From contig NZ_JAHVJA010000010.1 in the NCBI RefSeq assembly GCF_019801465.1, forward strand, positions 1-64,000: 64,000 nt of DNA, given 5' to 3'. The notes below the pieces were generated by a model. It did no database searches. It had not been told where the DNA came from and was given only the letters and a program-made list of their open reading frames with translations. Position 1 is the first letter of the stretch, and the number at the start of each line of letters is the position of its first letter. A program made the translations under genes and the position numbers. The stretch is from Leisingera daeponensis. GTDB taxonomy: Bacteria > Pseudomonadota > Alphaproteobacteria > Rhodobacterales > Rhodobacteraceae. Below are positions 52,539 to 61,432 of the stretch, in pieces.

Positions 52539-52559
52539 CGGAAAAATTGCATTTTTCCG
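52539..52559. repeat. Perfect palindrome 70 bp before the DMT transporter gene
   Basis: The 9-base arms CGGAAAAAT and ATTTTTCCG enclose TGC. Unlike its GC-rich surroundings it is AT-rich in the core, which suits an operator for the DMT-HAD-OCD-hydrolase operon. Confidence 0.55.
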
Positions 52560-52630
52560 CCCCCGCCCCATTGCCCGCCTGAGCCAAATCCGCCACTGAT
52601 CAGGGGGCAGGAAACAAGCGGGGCAACGGC

Positions 52631-53593
52631 ATGTCGGCAGAGGTGAAGATCAGCGTCCCCGGCCTGTTTGCCGCGGCCGGCGCAGGCATCGCCTTCTCCG
52701 TCATCGACATGATCTTCAAGTTCCTCTCGGGCGACTACCCGCTGTATGAAATGGTGCTGTTCCGCTCCGTCGTCGCGGTTGCGGTGATGCTCGCCATCAT
52801 CATGCCGCTGGAGGGCGGCTACCACCTGCTGCGCACCCACCAGCCGAAACTGCACCTGCTGCGCTGCCTGGTGGTGTTCTTTGCCAATATCTGCTTCTTC
52901 ACCGGCCTCACCCTGCTGCCGCTGGCCGAGGCGGTGGCGATCGCCTTTGCCACACCGCTGATCGTCACCACCCTGTCGGCGCTGTTCCTGGGCGAACGCC
53001 CCGGCCCCTGGCGCTGGGGCGCGGTGATGGCCGGTTTCCTCGGCGTGCTGATCATCATGCGCCCCGGCGCCGACAGCTTCCAGCCCGCTGCCATCCTGCC
53101 GTTCCTCGGCGCCTGCGGCTATGCCACGCTGCATGTGCTGACCCGGCACGCGGGCGGTTCCGAGGCCGGCGCCACGCTGGCCTTCTACCCGATGATGGGC
53201 TTCCTGGTTCTCAGCGCCCTGGCCGGGCTGATCTTCGGCGACGGCCGTTTTGCCACCGGCGGCAGCCCCGCCCTCGACTTCCTGCTGCGCGCCTGGATCT
53301 GGCCCGCGCCGAAAGACTGGCCGTATCTGATCGGCGTCGGCATCGCGGGCTCGGCCGGCGGCTATCTGGTCAGCCAGGCCTACCGCATGAACGAGGCGGC
53401 GCTGGCGGCCCCATTTGAGTACATCGCGATGCCGATGTCGGTCCTCTGGGGCGTGCTGATCTTCAATGAATGGCCGGACCTGCAGGTCTGGCTCGGCAGC
53501 GCCCTGATCATTGCCTCCGGCCTGGTCTCGGTCTGGCGCGAGACCCGCCGCAACCGCCCCGCCCCGCGGCCCCGCCCGCGCGCAGAAGGATGA
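52631..53593 (+). CDS. DMT-family (EamA) transporter
   Basis: The 320-residue protein has about ten membrane helices in two EamA halves: FAAAGAGIAFSVIDMIFKFL at the start, EAVAIAFATPLIVTTLSALF with FLGERPGPWRWGAVMAGFLG closing the first half, and EYIAMPMSVLWGVLIFNEWP in the second. Drug/metabolite exporters or amino-acid effluxers of this type cannot be assigned a substrate by sequence. It is the first gene of a four-gene operon with HAD, OCD and hydrolase genes. Confidence 0.87.
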   Translation: MSAEVKISVPGLFAAAGAGIAFSVIDMIFKFLSGDYPLYEMVLFRSVVAVAVMLAIIMPLEGGYHLLRTHQPKLHLLRCLVVFFANICFFTGLTLLPLAEAVAIAFATPLIVTTLSALFLGERPGPWRWGAVMAGFLGVLIIMRPGADSFQPAAILPFLGACGYATLHVLTRHAGGSEAGATLAFYPMMGFLVLSALAGLIFGDGRFATGGSPALDFLLRAWIWPAPKDWPYLIGVGIAGSAGGYLVSQAYRMNEAALAAPFEYIAMPMSVLWGVLIFNEWPDLQVWLGSALIIASGLVSVWRETRRNRPAPRPRPRAEG

Positions 53594-53598
53594 ATCCT

Positions 53599-54219
53599 AT
53601 GACCATTGACGCCGTCGTCTTCGACATTGGCCGCGTGCTGATCGAGTGGGAGCCGGAGCGCTTCTACGACAGCCGCATCGGCGCGGCCCGCCGCCAGCAG
53701 CTGTTCGAACAGGTGCCGCTGCACGAGATGAACCTGAACGTCGACCGCGGCCACCCCTTCCGCGAAACCGTCTATGCCCTGGCAGAGCAGCACCCGGAGT
53801 GGCGCGAGGAAATCCGCTGGTGGCACGACTGCTGGCTGCAGATGGTGCCGTGCGGCATTCCCCGCTCCGTCCGGCTGATGCAGGCCCTGCAGGCCAAGGG
53901 CACACCGGTCTTCGCCCTCAGCAACTTCGGCACCGAGACGTTCGAGATTGCCTGCGAAGCCTACCCGGCCCTGCGTGGCTTCGACCGCACATTTGTCTCC
54001 GCGCATCTGAAATGCATCAAGCCAGAGCCGGAGATCTATGCCATTCTCGAACGCGAAACCGGGGTGGCGCCGCAGCATCTGCTGTTCACCGACGACCGCC
54101 CCGAAAACATCGAGGCCGCGGCCGCGCGCGGCTGGCAGACCCACCTGTTCACCGCCCCTGCGCCGTTCGCGGCGCGGCTGGTGCAGGCGGGGCTGCTGAC
54201 AGAACAAGAAGCCGCCTGA
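53599..54219 (+). CDS. HAD-family hydrolase (HAD-IA, YihX-like)
   Basis: The 206-residue HAD phosphatase has motif I VVFDIGRVLIEWEP with nucleophile Asp9, motif II FALSNFGTETF, motif III Lys in LKCIKPEPEIY and motif IV LLFTDDRPENIEAA. Similar proteins dephosphorylate sugar phosphates. The start MTIDAVV at 53599 has AAGGA 7 bases before; an ATG at 53590 overlapping the DMT stop is too close to that site. Confidence 0.88.
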   Translation: MTIDAVVFDIGRVLIEWEPERFYDSRIGAARRQQLFEQVPLHEMNLNVDRGHPFRETVYALAEQHPEWREEIRWWHDCWLQMVPCGIPRSVRLMQALQAKGTPVFALSNFGTETFEIACEAYPALRGFDRTFVSAHLKCIKPEPEIYAILERETGVAPQHLLFTDDRPENIEAAAARGWQTHLFTAPAPFAARLVQAGLLTEQEAA

Positions 54220-54248
54220 GACGGCACACGGAAAAGGAAGACAGGCCC

Positions 54249-55166
54249 ATGACCATCCCGTTCATCAGCTTTGAAGAAGGTGAAGCCCTGCTGGACTGGG
54301 TCAGCTTCGCCCAAGCGCTGGCCGCCAGCCACGACCTGCCCAAGGCAGAGATCGGCGACACCTTCCTCTACCGCGATCCCGACACGCTCCTGAGCCGCTC
54401 CGCCTGGATTGACGGGCTGGGGCTGGCGGTGAAGACCGCCAATATCTTCCCGCGCAACCCCGATGCGGGAAAGCCGATGATCAACGGCTCTGTCTGCCTC
54501 TACTCGGACACGGACGGCACGCTGGAGGCACTGGTGGATTTCCACCTGGTGACCAAGTGGAAGACCGCCGGCGACAGCCTGCTGGGCGCGCTGCGGCTGG
54601 CCAACCCGGACGCACAGGAAGTGCTGATCGTCGGTGCCGGCACCGTCGGCGCCTCCCTGATCGAGGCCTTCGGGGCCGGCTTCCCGCAGGCGCAGATCCG
54701 GGTCTGGAACCGCACCGGCGCTAAGGCGCAGGAACTCTGCAACCAGTACCCCGGCACCCTGCACGCAGCCGATCTGGAACCGGCGGTGCGCGCCGCCGAT
54801 ATCATCGTCACCTGCACCATGTCCTCCGACCCGGTGATCAAGGGCGAGTGGCTGCGCCCCGGCCAGCATCTCAACATGATCGGCGCCTACCGCCCCGACA
54901 TGCGCGAGGCCGACGACGCGGCCCTGAAGCGGGCGCAGATTTACTGCGACAGCTTCGACACCACCCTGGACCACATCGGCGAATTCAAGATCCCGCTCGC
55001 CGCAGGCACCATCCAGCGCAGCGATGTGCTGGCGGATTATTACAACCTTGGCAAATTCCCCTCCTATGACGCGGCGCAGATCACCCTGTTCAAGAACGGC
55101 GGCGGCGCCCATCTCGACCTGATGACCAGCCACCACATCCTGCAGAAGTGGAAGGCCCAGGCATGA
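54249..55166 (+). CDS. Ornithine cyclodeaminase family protein
   Basis: The 305-residue NAD-binding protein of the OCD/mu-crystallin family has LAVKTANIFPRNPDAGKPMI, VLIVGAGTVGASLIEAFGAG and ADIIVTCTMSSDPVIKGEWL with HLNMIGAYRPDMREADDAAL. Members are ornithine cyclodeaminases, ketimine reductases, or alanine or lysine dehydrogenases; the true substrate is open. It overlaps the hydrolase gene by ATGA. Confidence 0.87.
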   Translation: MTIPFISFEEGEALLDWVSFAQALAASHDLPKAEIGDTFLYRDPDTLLSRSAWIDGLGLAVKTANIFPRNPDAGKPMINGSVCLYSDTDGTLEALVDFHLVTKWKTAGDSLLGALRLANPDAQEVLIVGAGTVGASLIEAFGAGFPQAQIRVWNRTGAKAQELCNQYPGTLHAADLEPAVRAADIIVTCTMSSDPVIKGEWLRPGQHLNMIGAYRPDMREADDAALKRAQIYCDSFDTTLDHIGEFKIPLAAGTIQRSDVLADYYNLGKFPSYDAAQITLFKNGGGAHLDLMTSHHILQKWKAQA

Positions 55167-56092
55167 TCTGGCTGCCGGCCCTTGCCGTTCTGGCTATCGC
55201 CCTTGCGCCGTTCCTGCGCGAGCGCCTGCGCAAGCCGATCAACGCCAAGGCCCGGCAAACCGCCCCCGGCGCGCTGGCGCAGCTGCCCGGCGGCTGCACC
55301 CACTACCGCTGGACCGGCCCCCTGCGCGGTCCCGTCGCGGTCTGCGTGCACGGCCTCACCACGCCGTCGTTCGTCTGGAACGGCATCGCCAAGGGGCTGG
55401 GTGCCATGGGCTACCGGGTGCTGACCTACGATCTCTACGGGCGCGGTTACTCGGACCGCCCCGCAGGCCCGCAGGACCGCGCCTTCTTTCTCATCCAGCT
55501 GGAGGAGCTGCTGGAAGATCAGGAAGTGGGCGGGGATGTCACCCTGATCGGCTATTCCATGGGCGGCGCCATCGCCACCGCCTTTGCCGCCGCCCATCCT
55601 GACCGCCTGCGCGAGCTGATCCTGCTGGCGCCGGCCGGCTTCGGCCGCAGCCCGGACCGGGTGACCCGTATCATCCGCCATGTCCCCCTGATCGGCGACT
55701 GGCTGATGCACGCCATCTACCCCGCCCTGCACATCCGCGGCACCGAAGCAGAGCGCAATCTGCCCTCCTCCGTCCCCGGCATCACCGACCTGCAGCAGCA
55801 GGAACTGGGCTACCGGGGCTTCATCCCCGCCGTGCTCGCCTCGCTGCGCGGCATCCTGGACGAGGATTTCACCGAAGAACTGCGCAGTCTGCACCAGAAA
55901 GGCGTGCCCGCGCTGGCGATCTGGGGCGGGGAGGATACGGTGATCCCGCCAAACTCAGCCGGCCGCCTGGCCGAACGCGCCCGCTCTGTCCGGCAGGAGG
56001 AAATCGCCGGCGCCGGCCACGGGCTGCCCTATACCCACACCGAGGAGGTACTGGAGATCATCGCGCAAAACCACCGCCGCGGCCTGATCTGA
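55163..56092 (+). CDS. Alpha/beta hydrolase with N-terminal membrane anchor
   Basis: The 309-residue protein has a hydrophobic N-terminus (MIWLPALAVLAIALAPFL) that may anchor it. An alpha/beta-hydrolase fold follows: VCVHGLTTPSFVWNGIAKGL, nucleophile Ser132 in GYSMGGAIATAFAAAHP, acid in GGEDTVIPPNSAGRLAE and His in GAGHGLPYTHTEEVL. It is an esterase or lipase of unknown substrate, and the last gene of the operon. Confidence 0.87.
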   Translation: MIWLPALAVLAIALAPFLRERLRKPINAKARQTAPGALAQLPGGCTHYRWTGPLRGPVAVCVHGLTTPSFVWNGIAKGLGAMGYRVLTYDLYGRGYSDRPAGPQDRAFFLIQLEELLEDQEVGGDVTLIGYSMGGAIATAFAAAHPDRLRELILLAPAGFGRSPDRVTRIIRHVPLIGDWLMHAIYPALHIRGTEAERNLPSSVPGITDLQQQELGYRGFIPAVLASLRGILDEDFTEELRSLHQKGVPALAIWGGEDTVIPPNSAGRLAERARSVRQEEIAGAGHGLPYTHTEEVLEIIAQNHRRGLI

Positions 56093-56153
56093 CACCCGCG
56101 CCGGGGGCCGGACTTCTTCTTTGGAAACGCGCACCGGGGGCTGCCCGCCGGCG

Positions 56154-57404
56154 TTACGCCGCCACCGGTGCCGCGGCCCGCCCCAGCGGCCGCTCCTTGA
56201 CCGGCAGATGCACAATCGCGCTGAACGCCCCGACCGCCACGCCGACCCACCAGACAAAGGTGTAATCGCCGTAGGCGTCATACATCCGCCCGCCCAGCCA
56301 CACGCCCAGGAAACTGCCAAGCTGGTGGCTGAAGAAGACGATGCCGTAAAGCGTGCCCATGTAGCGCAAGCCATAGATGTGCGCGACCAGACCCGAGGTC
56401 AGCGGCACTGTCGCCAGCCACAGCGACCCCATGGCCACCGAGAAGATGATGACGCTCATCGGCGTGATCGGGAACATGATGAAGGCCGCAGCCGCAATCG
56501 TGCGGCCGGCATAGATTGCCGCCAGCAGGTATTTCTTGGAATAGCGCTTGCCCAGGTAGCCCGCCAGCAGCGTGCCGCCCACATTGGCCGCGCCAATGAG
56601 CGAAATCGCCGCCGCGCCCAGCGCAGACGTGGTGGTGATACCGATCGAATGCAGCGCACCGCCCGGCAGAATCGGCCCGCACATCTCGGTGACAAAGGCC
56701 GGGAAATGCGCGGTGACAAAGGCCAGCTGATAGCCGCAGCTGAAGAAGCCGAGGAAGATCAGCGTGTACGACGGATCCTTGAAGGCCTTCTTCAGGATCG
56801 ACCCCATGCTCTCTTCCAGTTCCATCTTCGACGCCGCCTCAGGCGCCCGCATCAGCGGCAGCAGCGCAATCAGCGCCAGCACCACGCCTGCAAACAGCAG
56901 GAAAATCGTTTGCCAGGGCAGGAAGCCGAGCAGCCACTCTGCTGTCGGCGCGCCGAAAATCTGCCCGGCGGACCCGGCCGCAGTGACAATCGCCAGCGAC
57001 ATAGAGCGGTTTTCATCGGAACTCGCCCGCCCCACAACCGCCAGCACCACGCCGAACCCGGTGCCGGCGATGCCGAAGCCCACCAGCCATTCATAGGACT
57101 GCATCTCGAACGGCGTCGTTGACCAGGCGCTCAGCACCAGCCCCGCGGCATAGACGATGGCCCCCATGATAATCGCCTTGCGGTCGCCGATCTTCTCGGC
57201 AATGGCGCCGAAAACCGGCTGCCCGATGCCCCAGGCCAGGTTCTGGATCGCAATCGCCAGCGAGAATTCCGAGCGCAGCCAGCCGAACTCCTCGGCAATC
57301 GGGATCTGGAAGACGCCAAAGGAGGCGCGCACCGCAAAGCTCACCATGATGATGATGCAGCCCACGATCAGAACGGGGGTAAACAGCGGCGCGGAACGGT
57401 CCAT
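56154..57404 (-). CDS. MFS transporter (OFA-like)
   Basis: The 416-residue protein has about 12 helices: LIVGCIIIMVSFAVRASFGV, GAIAEKIGDRKAIIMGAIVY (loop 2-3 signature) and a long central loop (RAPEAASKMELEESMGSILK). The layout resembles oxalate/formate antiporter-like carriers of monocarboxylates. The ATG at 57402-57404 fits the family start; the in-frame extension to 57596 lacks membrane sequence. It is divergent from the wecE-like gene. Confidence 0.85.
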   Translation of the reverse strand: MDRSAPLFTPVLIVGCIIIMVSFAVRASFGVFQIPIAEEFGWLRSEFSLAIAIQNLAWGIGQPVFGAIAEKIGDRKAIIMGAIVYAAGLVLSAWSTTPFEMQSYEWLVGFGIAGTGFGVVLAVVGRASSDENRSMSLAIVTAAGSAGQIFGAPTAEWLLGFLPWQTIFLLFAGVVLALIALLPLMRAPEAASKMELEESMGSILKKAFKDPSYTLIFLGFFSCGYQLAFVTAHFPAFVTEMCGPILPGGALHSIGITTTSALGAAAISLIGAANVGGTLLAGYLGKRYSKKYLLAAIYAGRTIAAAAFIMFPITPMSVIIFSVAMGSLWLATVPLTSGLVAHIYGLRYMGTLYGIVFFSHQLGSFLGVWLGGRMYDAYGDYTFVWWVGVAVGAFSAIVHLPVKERPLGRAAAPVAA

Positions 57405-57635
57405 TGGGTCTCTCCTGACAGGCTGCGCAACCCTTAAGGAATTTGGCCATCCGGTCAAATCAGGAATTCTGGGCGCATCATTAAGAAATATTGATGTGAG
57501 TGCAGGGCCGCCCCCGGGGCTGCCGGTGCTCTTGCATACAGCCGCCAGTCCGCCGGGCCCCGCATCCGGTTCCCTTGCGGCTTCCGGCAAAGCCAATATA
57601 AAGGTCCGCGAAGATCAAACGAGGCGGGCTGGCAC

Positions 57636-58781
57636 ATGGCCACAGCGAAAATCCCATTCAACAAACCCTCGATGATCGGCGGGGAGCTGGCGCATATCCA
57701 GGAAGCGCTGGAGTTCGGGCAGCTGTCCGGCGACGGCCGCTTTACCCATCTGTGCAACGCCCAGATCGCGGACAAGACCGGCGCCGATGCGGCGCTCCTG
57801 ACCCATTCCTGCACCGCGGCGCTGGAAATGGCGGCTCTGCTCTGCGATCTGCAGCCGGGCGACGAGGTGATCATGCCTTCGTTCACCTTTGTCTCCACCG
57901 CCAATGCCGTGGCGCTGCGCGGCGCGGTGCCGGTGTTTGTCGATATCGACCCCGAAACGCTCAATATTGACCCGGAGAAAGTCTCCGCGGCCATCAGCAC
58001 CCGCACCCGCGCCATCTTTGCGGTGCATTACGCGGGCTTCCCCGCCGACATGGACCGGCTGGCAGAGATCGCCCGCGCTCGCGATCTGGTGCTGGTGGAG
58101 GACGCCGCGCAGGCCTTCGGCTCCACCTACAAGGGCCGTCCGGCGGGGTCGCTGGGGGATATGGCGGCGTTCAGCTTCCATGAGACCAAGAACATCATCA
58201 GCGGCGAGGGCGGCGCGCTGACCCTGACCCGCCCCGACCTGGTGGAACGCGCCGAGATCATCCGCGAGAAGGGCACCAACCGGTCCCGCTTCCTGCGCGG
58301 CCAGGTGGACAAATACACCTGGGTCGACATCGGCTCCTCCTTCCTGCCGGGGGAGCTGATCGCCGCCTTCCTCTATGGCCAGCTGGAGCAGTCGGACGCG
58401 ATCCTGGAAACCCGGCTGGCGCTCTACGACCGCTACTGCGCGGCCTTTGCCGATCTTGGGGCCGCAGGCCGCGTCACCCTGCCCAAGACGCCGCCGGACA
58501 CCACCGGCAACGGCCATATGTTCTATCTCTTGATGCGCGACCTGGACGACCGCGATGCCTTCATCGGCGGCATGCGCGAGGCGGGCATCATCGCCCCGTT
58601 CCACTATGTGCCGCTGCATTCGGCGCCCGCGGGCCTGCGCTACGGGCGCAGCGCCGGCGACCTGCCGGTGACCAACGATATCTCCGCCCGGCTGGTGCGC
58701 CTGCCGATGTTCTTCGCGCTCGGCAGCAGCATCAAAACCGTCATCGAGACAGCCCGCAGCTGGCTGCAGCAGAACCCCTGA
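57636..58781 (+). CDS. wecE: dTDP-4-amino-4,6-dideoxygalactose transaminase-like (DegT/DnrJ/EryC1)
   Basis: The 381-residue PLP aminotransferase is close to WecE/RffA: FNKPSMIGGELAHIQEALEF, the PLP lysine Lys185 in FSFHETKNIISGEGGAL, and REKGTNRSRFLRGQVDKYTW, which is characteristic of this subgroup. It should aminate a dTDP-4-keto-6-deoxyhexose. A 1-base overlap (TGATG) couples it to the acyltransferase gene. No rmlA or rmlB is in the window, so the keto-sugar must come from elsewhere. Confidence 0.88.
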   Translation: MATAKIPFNKPSMIGGELAHIQEALEFGQLSGDGRFTHLCNAQIADKTGADAALLTHSCTAALEMAALLCDLQPGDEVIMPSFTFVSTANAVALRGAVPVFVDIDPETLNIDPEKVSAAISTRTRAIFAVHYAGFPADMDRLAEIARARDLVLVEDAAQAFGSTYKGRPAGSLGDMAAFSFHETKNIISGEGGALTLTRPDLVERAEIIREKGTNRSRFLRGQVDKYTWVDIGSSFLPGELIAAFLYGQLEQSDAILETRLALYDRYCAAFADLGAAGRVTLPKTPPDTTGNGHMFYLLMRDLDDRDAFIGGMREAGIIAPFHYVPLHSAPAGLRYGRSAGDLPVTNDISARLVRLPMFFALGSSIKTVIETARSWLQQNP

Positions 58782-59344
58782 TGGCCTATTACACGCAGGA
58801 CGCCCTGGCGCAGATGGGTTTTGCCTCCCTCGGCCGAAACGTGAAAATCAGCGACAAGGCGTCGCTCTACGAGGTGCACAAGATGCACATCGGCGACAAC
58901 TGCCGGATCGACGATTTCTGCGTGGTCTCGGGCAAGATCAGCCTGGGGCGCAATGTCTATATCGGCCCCTTCTGCCTGCTGGCCGGCGGCACCCCCGGCA
59001 TCACGATGGAGGATTTCGCAACCCTGGCCTACCGGGTGTCGGTGTTTTCACAGTCCGACGACTACAGCGGCGCAACCATGACCAACCCCACGGTTCCTGC
59101 CGCCTACAAGGCGGAAATCAAGGAGCCGGTGCACATCGGCCGCCATTGCATCGTGGGCGCAGGCTCGCTGATCTCGCCCGGCGTGACACTGGCAGAGGGC
59201 TGCTCGGTCGGCTCGGCCTCGCTGGTGCTGAAATCCACCAGCCCCTGGACCATCTACGCAGGCAGCCCGGCGCGGCGGCTGAAAGACCGCAAGCGCGATC
59301 TTCTGGAACTGGAACAGCAGTATCTCGCCGCCGAAGCGGACTAA
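58781..59344 (+). CDS. Left-handed beta-helix acyltransferase
   Basis: The 187-residue hexapeptide-repeat acyltransferase has coils such as KMHIGDNCRIDDFCVVSGKI, SLGRNVYIGPFCLLAGGTPG, HIGRHCIVGAGSLISPGVTL and a C-terminal AGSPARRLKDRKRDLLEL. His and Asp in FSQSDDYSG may serve catalysis. Proteins of this kind beside WecE-type transaminases N-acylate the new amino sugar. It overlaps wecE and is 34 bp from the next gene. Confidence 0.85.
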   Translation: MAYYTQDALAQMGFASLGRNVKISDKASLYEVHKMHIGDNCRIDDFCVVSGKISLGRNVYIGPFCLLAGGTPGITMEDFATLAYRVSVFSQSDDYSGATMTNPTVPAAYKAEIKEPVHIGRHCIVGAGSLISPGVTLAEGCSVGSASLVLKSTSPWTIYAGSPARRLKDRKRDLLELEQQYLAAEAD

Positions 59345-59378
59345 GCTGCCACGCGCCAAGCCATTGACAGGACCTCAG

Positions 59379-60278
59379 ATGACAGAGCGGCCGAACTACA
59401 TCGTTTATGCCCCCGCCTTCGACCCCGACAGCGGCGGCAGCATATTCCTGCATGAGCTGGTCAACACGCTGAACGGTCTGGGCGAGCAGGCCTTCCTGTG
59501 GCCATGGCGCCGCCTGCCGGCCTCCGGTCTGCGGGCAGAGGTGCTGTCGCGGCTGCGACTGCCCGGCTCCCGCTGGGCACGCCCCTACGGCACCAACCCG
59601 GCCCTCGACACCCCGGTGGCCCGGCCTGCCGATTTCACGCAGTCCAGCATCGTCGTCTACCCCGAGGTCACCCTGGGCAATCCGATGCAGGCACGCAACG
59701 TGGCCCGCTGGCTGCTGTATAAACCTGGCGTCGAGAACCCGTATGAGTTCACCGAGGGGGAAATGTTCTTCCGGGCCGGCAGCATCTGCGACATTCCGGA
59801 AATCACTGGCGGGGCCACTGATCTGTTCATGTGGCGGCGCAACCCGGTCTACCACAACCAGAACCGCCCGGACCGCAGCGGCGCCTGTTACATCGTGCGC
59901 AAGGGCGCGCACAAGGACCGCATCCCGGAGACCGAAAACGCCATCCAAATTGACGGCCTCTCGCATGAGGAAATCGCGGACATCTTCAACCGCTGCGACA
60001 CTTTCTATTCCTATGACGAGGCGACTTTCTATTCCCAGTACGCTGCCATCTGCGGCTGCCAGAGCGTGGTGATCCCGGGGATCTACGCCAGCCGTGCGGA
60101 GTGGAACGAGAACCACGCGCCGGGGCGCTACGGCATTGCCTATGGCACCAGCCCGGCTGAACTGGAGCACGCAAAGGCGACCCGGCATCTGGTCGCGGAC
60201 CTGTTGCAGGAGCAGGAGGACCGCGGCAGGCGCACGGTGGAGAATTTCGTGGAACTGACGCGGGAGCGCTTCGGCTGA
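59379..60278 (+). CDS. Putative glycosyltransferase-like protein of the amino-sugar cassette
   Basis: The 299-residue protein begins NYIVYAPAFDPDSGGSIFLH then ELVNTLNGLGEQAFLWP, a GT-B-like N-terminus with a glycine loop. It later has ARWLLYKPGVENPYEFTEGE, YSYDEATFYSQYAAICGCQS and VVIPGIYASRAEW, the last two like the acceptor/donor pocket of GT-B enzymes. No family is firmly recognised; resemblance is to poorly characterised LPS-core or O-antigen proteins. The ATG at 59379 has AGGA 6 bases before; a TTG at 59364 is less likely. Context makes it the transferase of the new sugar. Confidence 0.62.
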   Translation: MTERPNYIVYAPAFDPDSGGSIFLHELVNTLNGLGEQAFLWPWRRLPASGLRAEVLSRLRLPGSRWARPYGTNPALDTPVARPADFTQSSIVVYPEVTLGNPMQARNVARWLLYKPGVENPYEFTEGEMFFRAGSICDIPEITGGATDLFMWRRNPVYHNQNRPDRSGACYIVRKGAHKDRIPETENAIQIDGLSHEEIADIFNRCDTFYSYDEATFYSQYAAICGCQSVVIPGIYASRAEWNENHAPGRYGIAYGTSPAELEHAKATRHLVADLLQEQEDRGRRTVENFVELTRERFG

Positions 60279-60343
60279 ACCGCCGGGCAGCCGCCGCCAA
60301 TCCCCCGCTTCCCATCCCCTGCGCCCCGCGCTATCCCTTTCCT

Positions 60344-61432
60344 ATGACCCATTTGAGCACGCTTTACCGGCAGAAGATCGACGCGGGCGAATTGAAGCCC
60401 GATCCGGCCCAGGAAGCCGTCCTTCCGCATTTCGACCGCATCGCCGAAGGCCTGATGGCGCCGCCGGTGAAGCGCGGCTTCTTCCGCAAGGCGGCTTATG
60501 AGCCGGTCAAGGGGCTATACCTCTGGGGCGGGGTCGGGCGCGGCAAGTCGATGCTGATGGACCTGTTCGTCGACAGCCTCGACGGCATCCCGTCGCGGCG
60601 GGTGCATTTCCATGCCTTCATGCAGGAAATCCACGCCAAAATGCATGAGGCCCGCCAGAACGGAGTTGAGGATGCGCTGGCCCCGGTGGCGGCAGAGGTG
60701 GCTGAGTCGGTGCGGCTGCTGGCCTTTGACGAGATGCAGATCACCGACATCACCGACGCGATGATCGTGGGGCGCCTGTTCGAGGCGCTGTTTGCCGCCG
60801 GCGTCACCGTGATCACCACCTCCAACCGGGTGCCGGACGACCTCTACAAGAACGGCCTCAACCGGCAGCTGTTCCTGCCCTTCATCGATCTGATCAAGGC
60901 GCAGATGGAGGTGCATGAGATGGTCAGCCCCATCGACTACCGCCAGCACCGGCTGACCGGCGCGCAGGTCTATTTCGCCCCGGTGGACGCCGAGGCCCGC
61001 GCCCAGATCCGGGCGATCTGGCAGGATCTCACCGGCGGCGGCGATGCCCCGCCGCTGACGCTGGAGGTGAAGGGCCGCGAAGTGACCCTGCCCGCCTTCC
61101 GCAACGGGGTGGCGCGGGCCACTTTCTATGACCTCTGCGGCAAGATGCTGGGGCCGGGCGACTACCTCGCCCTCGCCGGGGAGGTGAAAGTGCTGATCAT
61201 GGAGGACATTCCCCGCCTCAGCCGCAACAACTTCAACGAGGCCAGACGCTTCGTCACCCTGATCGACGCATTGTATGAGGCCAAGGTGCGGCTGATCTGC
61301 TCCGCCGCGGCCCAGCCCGAGATGCTCTATGTCGAGGGCGAGGGCACGTTCGAGTTCGAACGCACTGCCTCCCGCCTGCGCGAGATGCAGGACAAGGACT
61401 GGGGGAGCGGCGGGGAGAGCGGCGCCCCATGA
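60344..61432 (+). CDS. zapE: Cell division ATPase ZapE (AFG1 family)
   Basis: The 362-residue AAA-type ATPase has the P-loop WGGVGRGKSM (residues 61-70), Walker B LLAFDEMQITDITDAMIVGR, and VTVITTSNRVPDDLYKNGLN. ZapE acts at the constricting Z-ring; the mitochondrial relative AFG1 works on inner-membrane proteins. It overlaps the bestrophin gene by ATGA. Confidence 0.93.
   Translation: MTHLSTLYRQKIDAGELKPDPAQEAVLPHFDRIAEGLMAPPVKRGFFRKAAYEPVKGLYLWGGVGRGKSMLMDLFVDSLDGIPSRRVHFHAFMQEIHAKMHEARQNGVEDALAPVAAEVAESVRLLAFDEMQITDITDAMIVGRLFEALFAAGVTVITTSNRVPDDLYKNGLNRQLFLPFIDLIKAQMEVHEMVSPIDYRQHRLTGAQVYFAPVDAEARAQIRAIWQDLTGGGDAPPLTLEVKGREVTLPAFRNGVARATFYDLCGKMLGPGDYLALAGEVKVLIMEDIPRLSRNNFNEARRFVTLIDALYEAKVRLICSAAAQPEMLYVEGEGTFEFERTASRLREMQDKDWGSGGESGAP

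Larger units (their letters stand above)
52215..52630. other. Gene-free interval with inverted repeats before the DMT operon
   Basis: No gene is supported in this 416-bp interval. It holds two structures, listed separately: a composite 18-bp inverted repeat (52324-52397) and a perfect 9-bp-arm palindrome (52539-52559). The remainder is C-rich without clear promoter hexamers. Confidence 0.5.
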
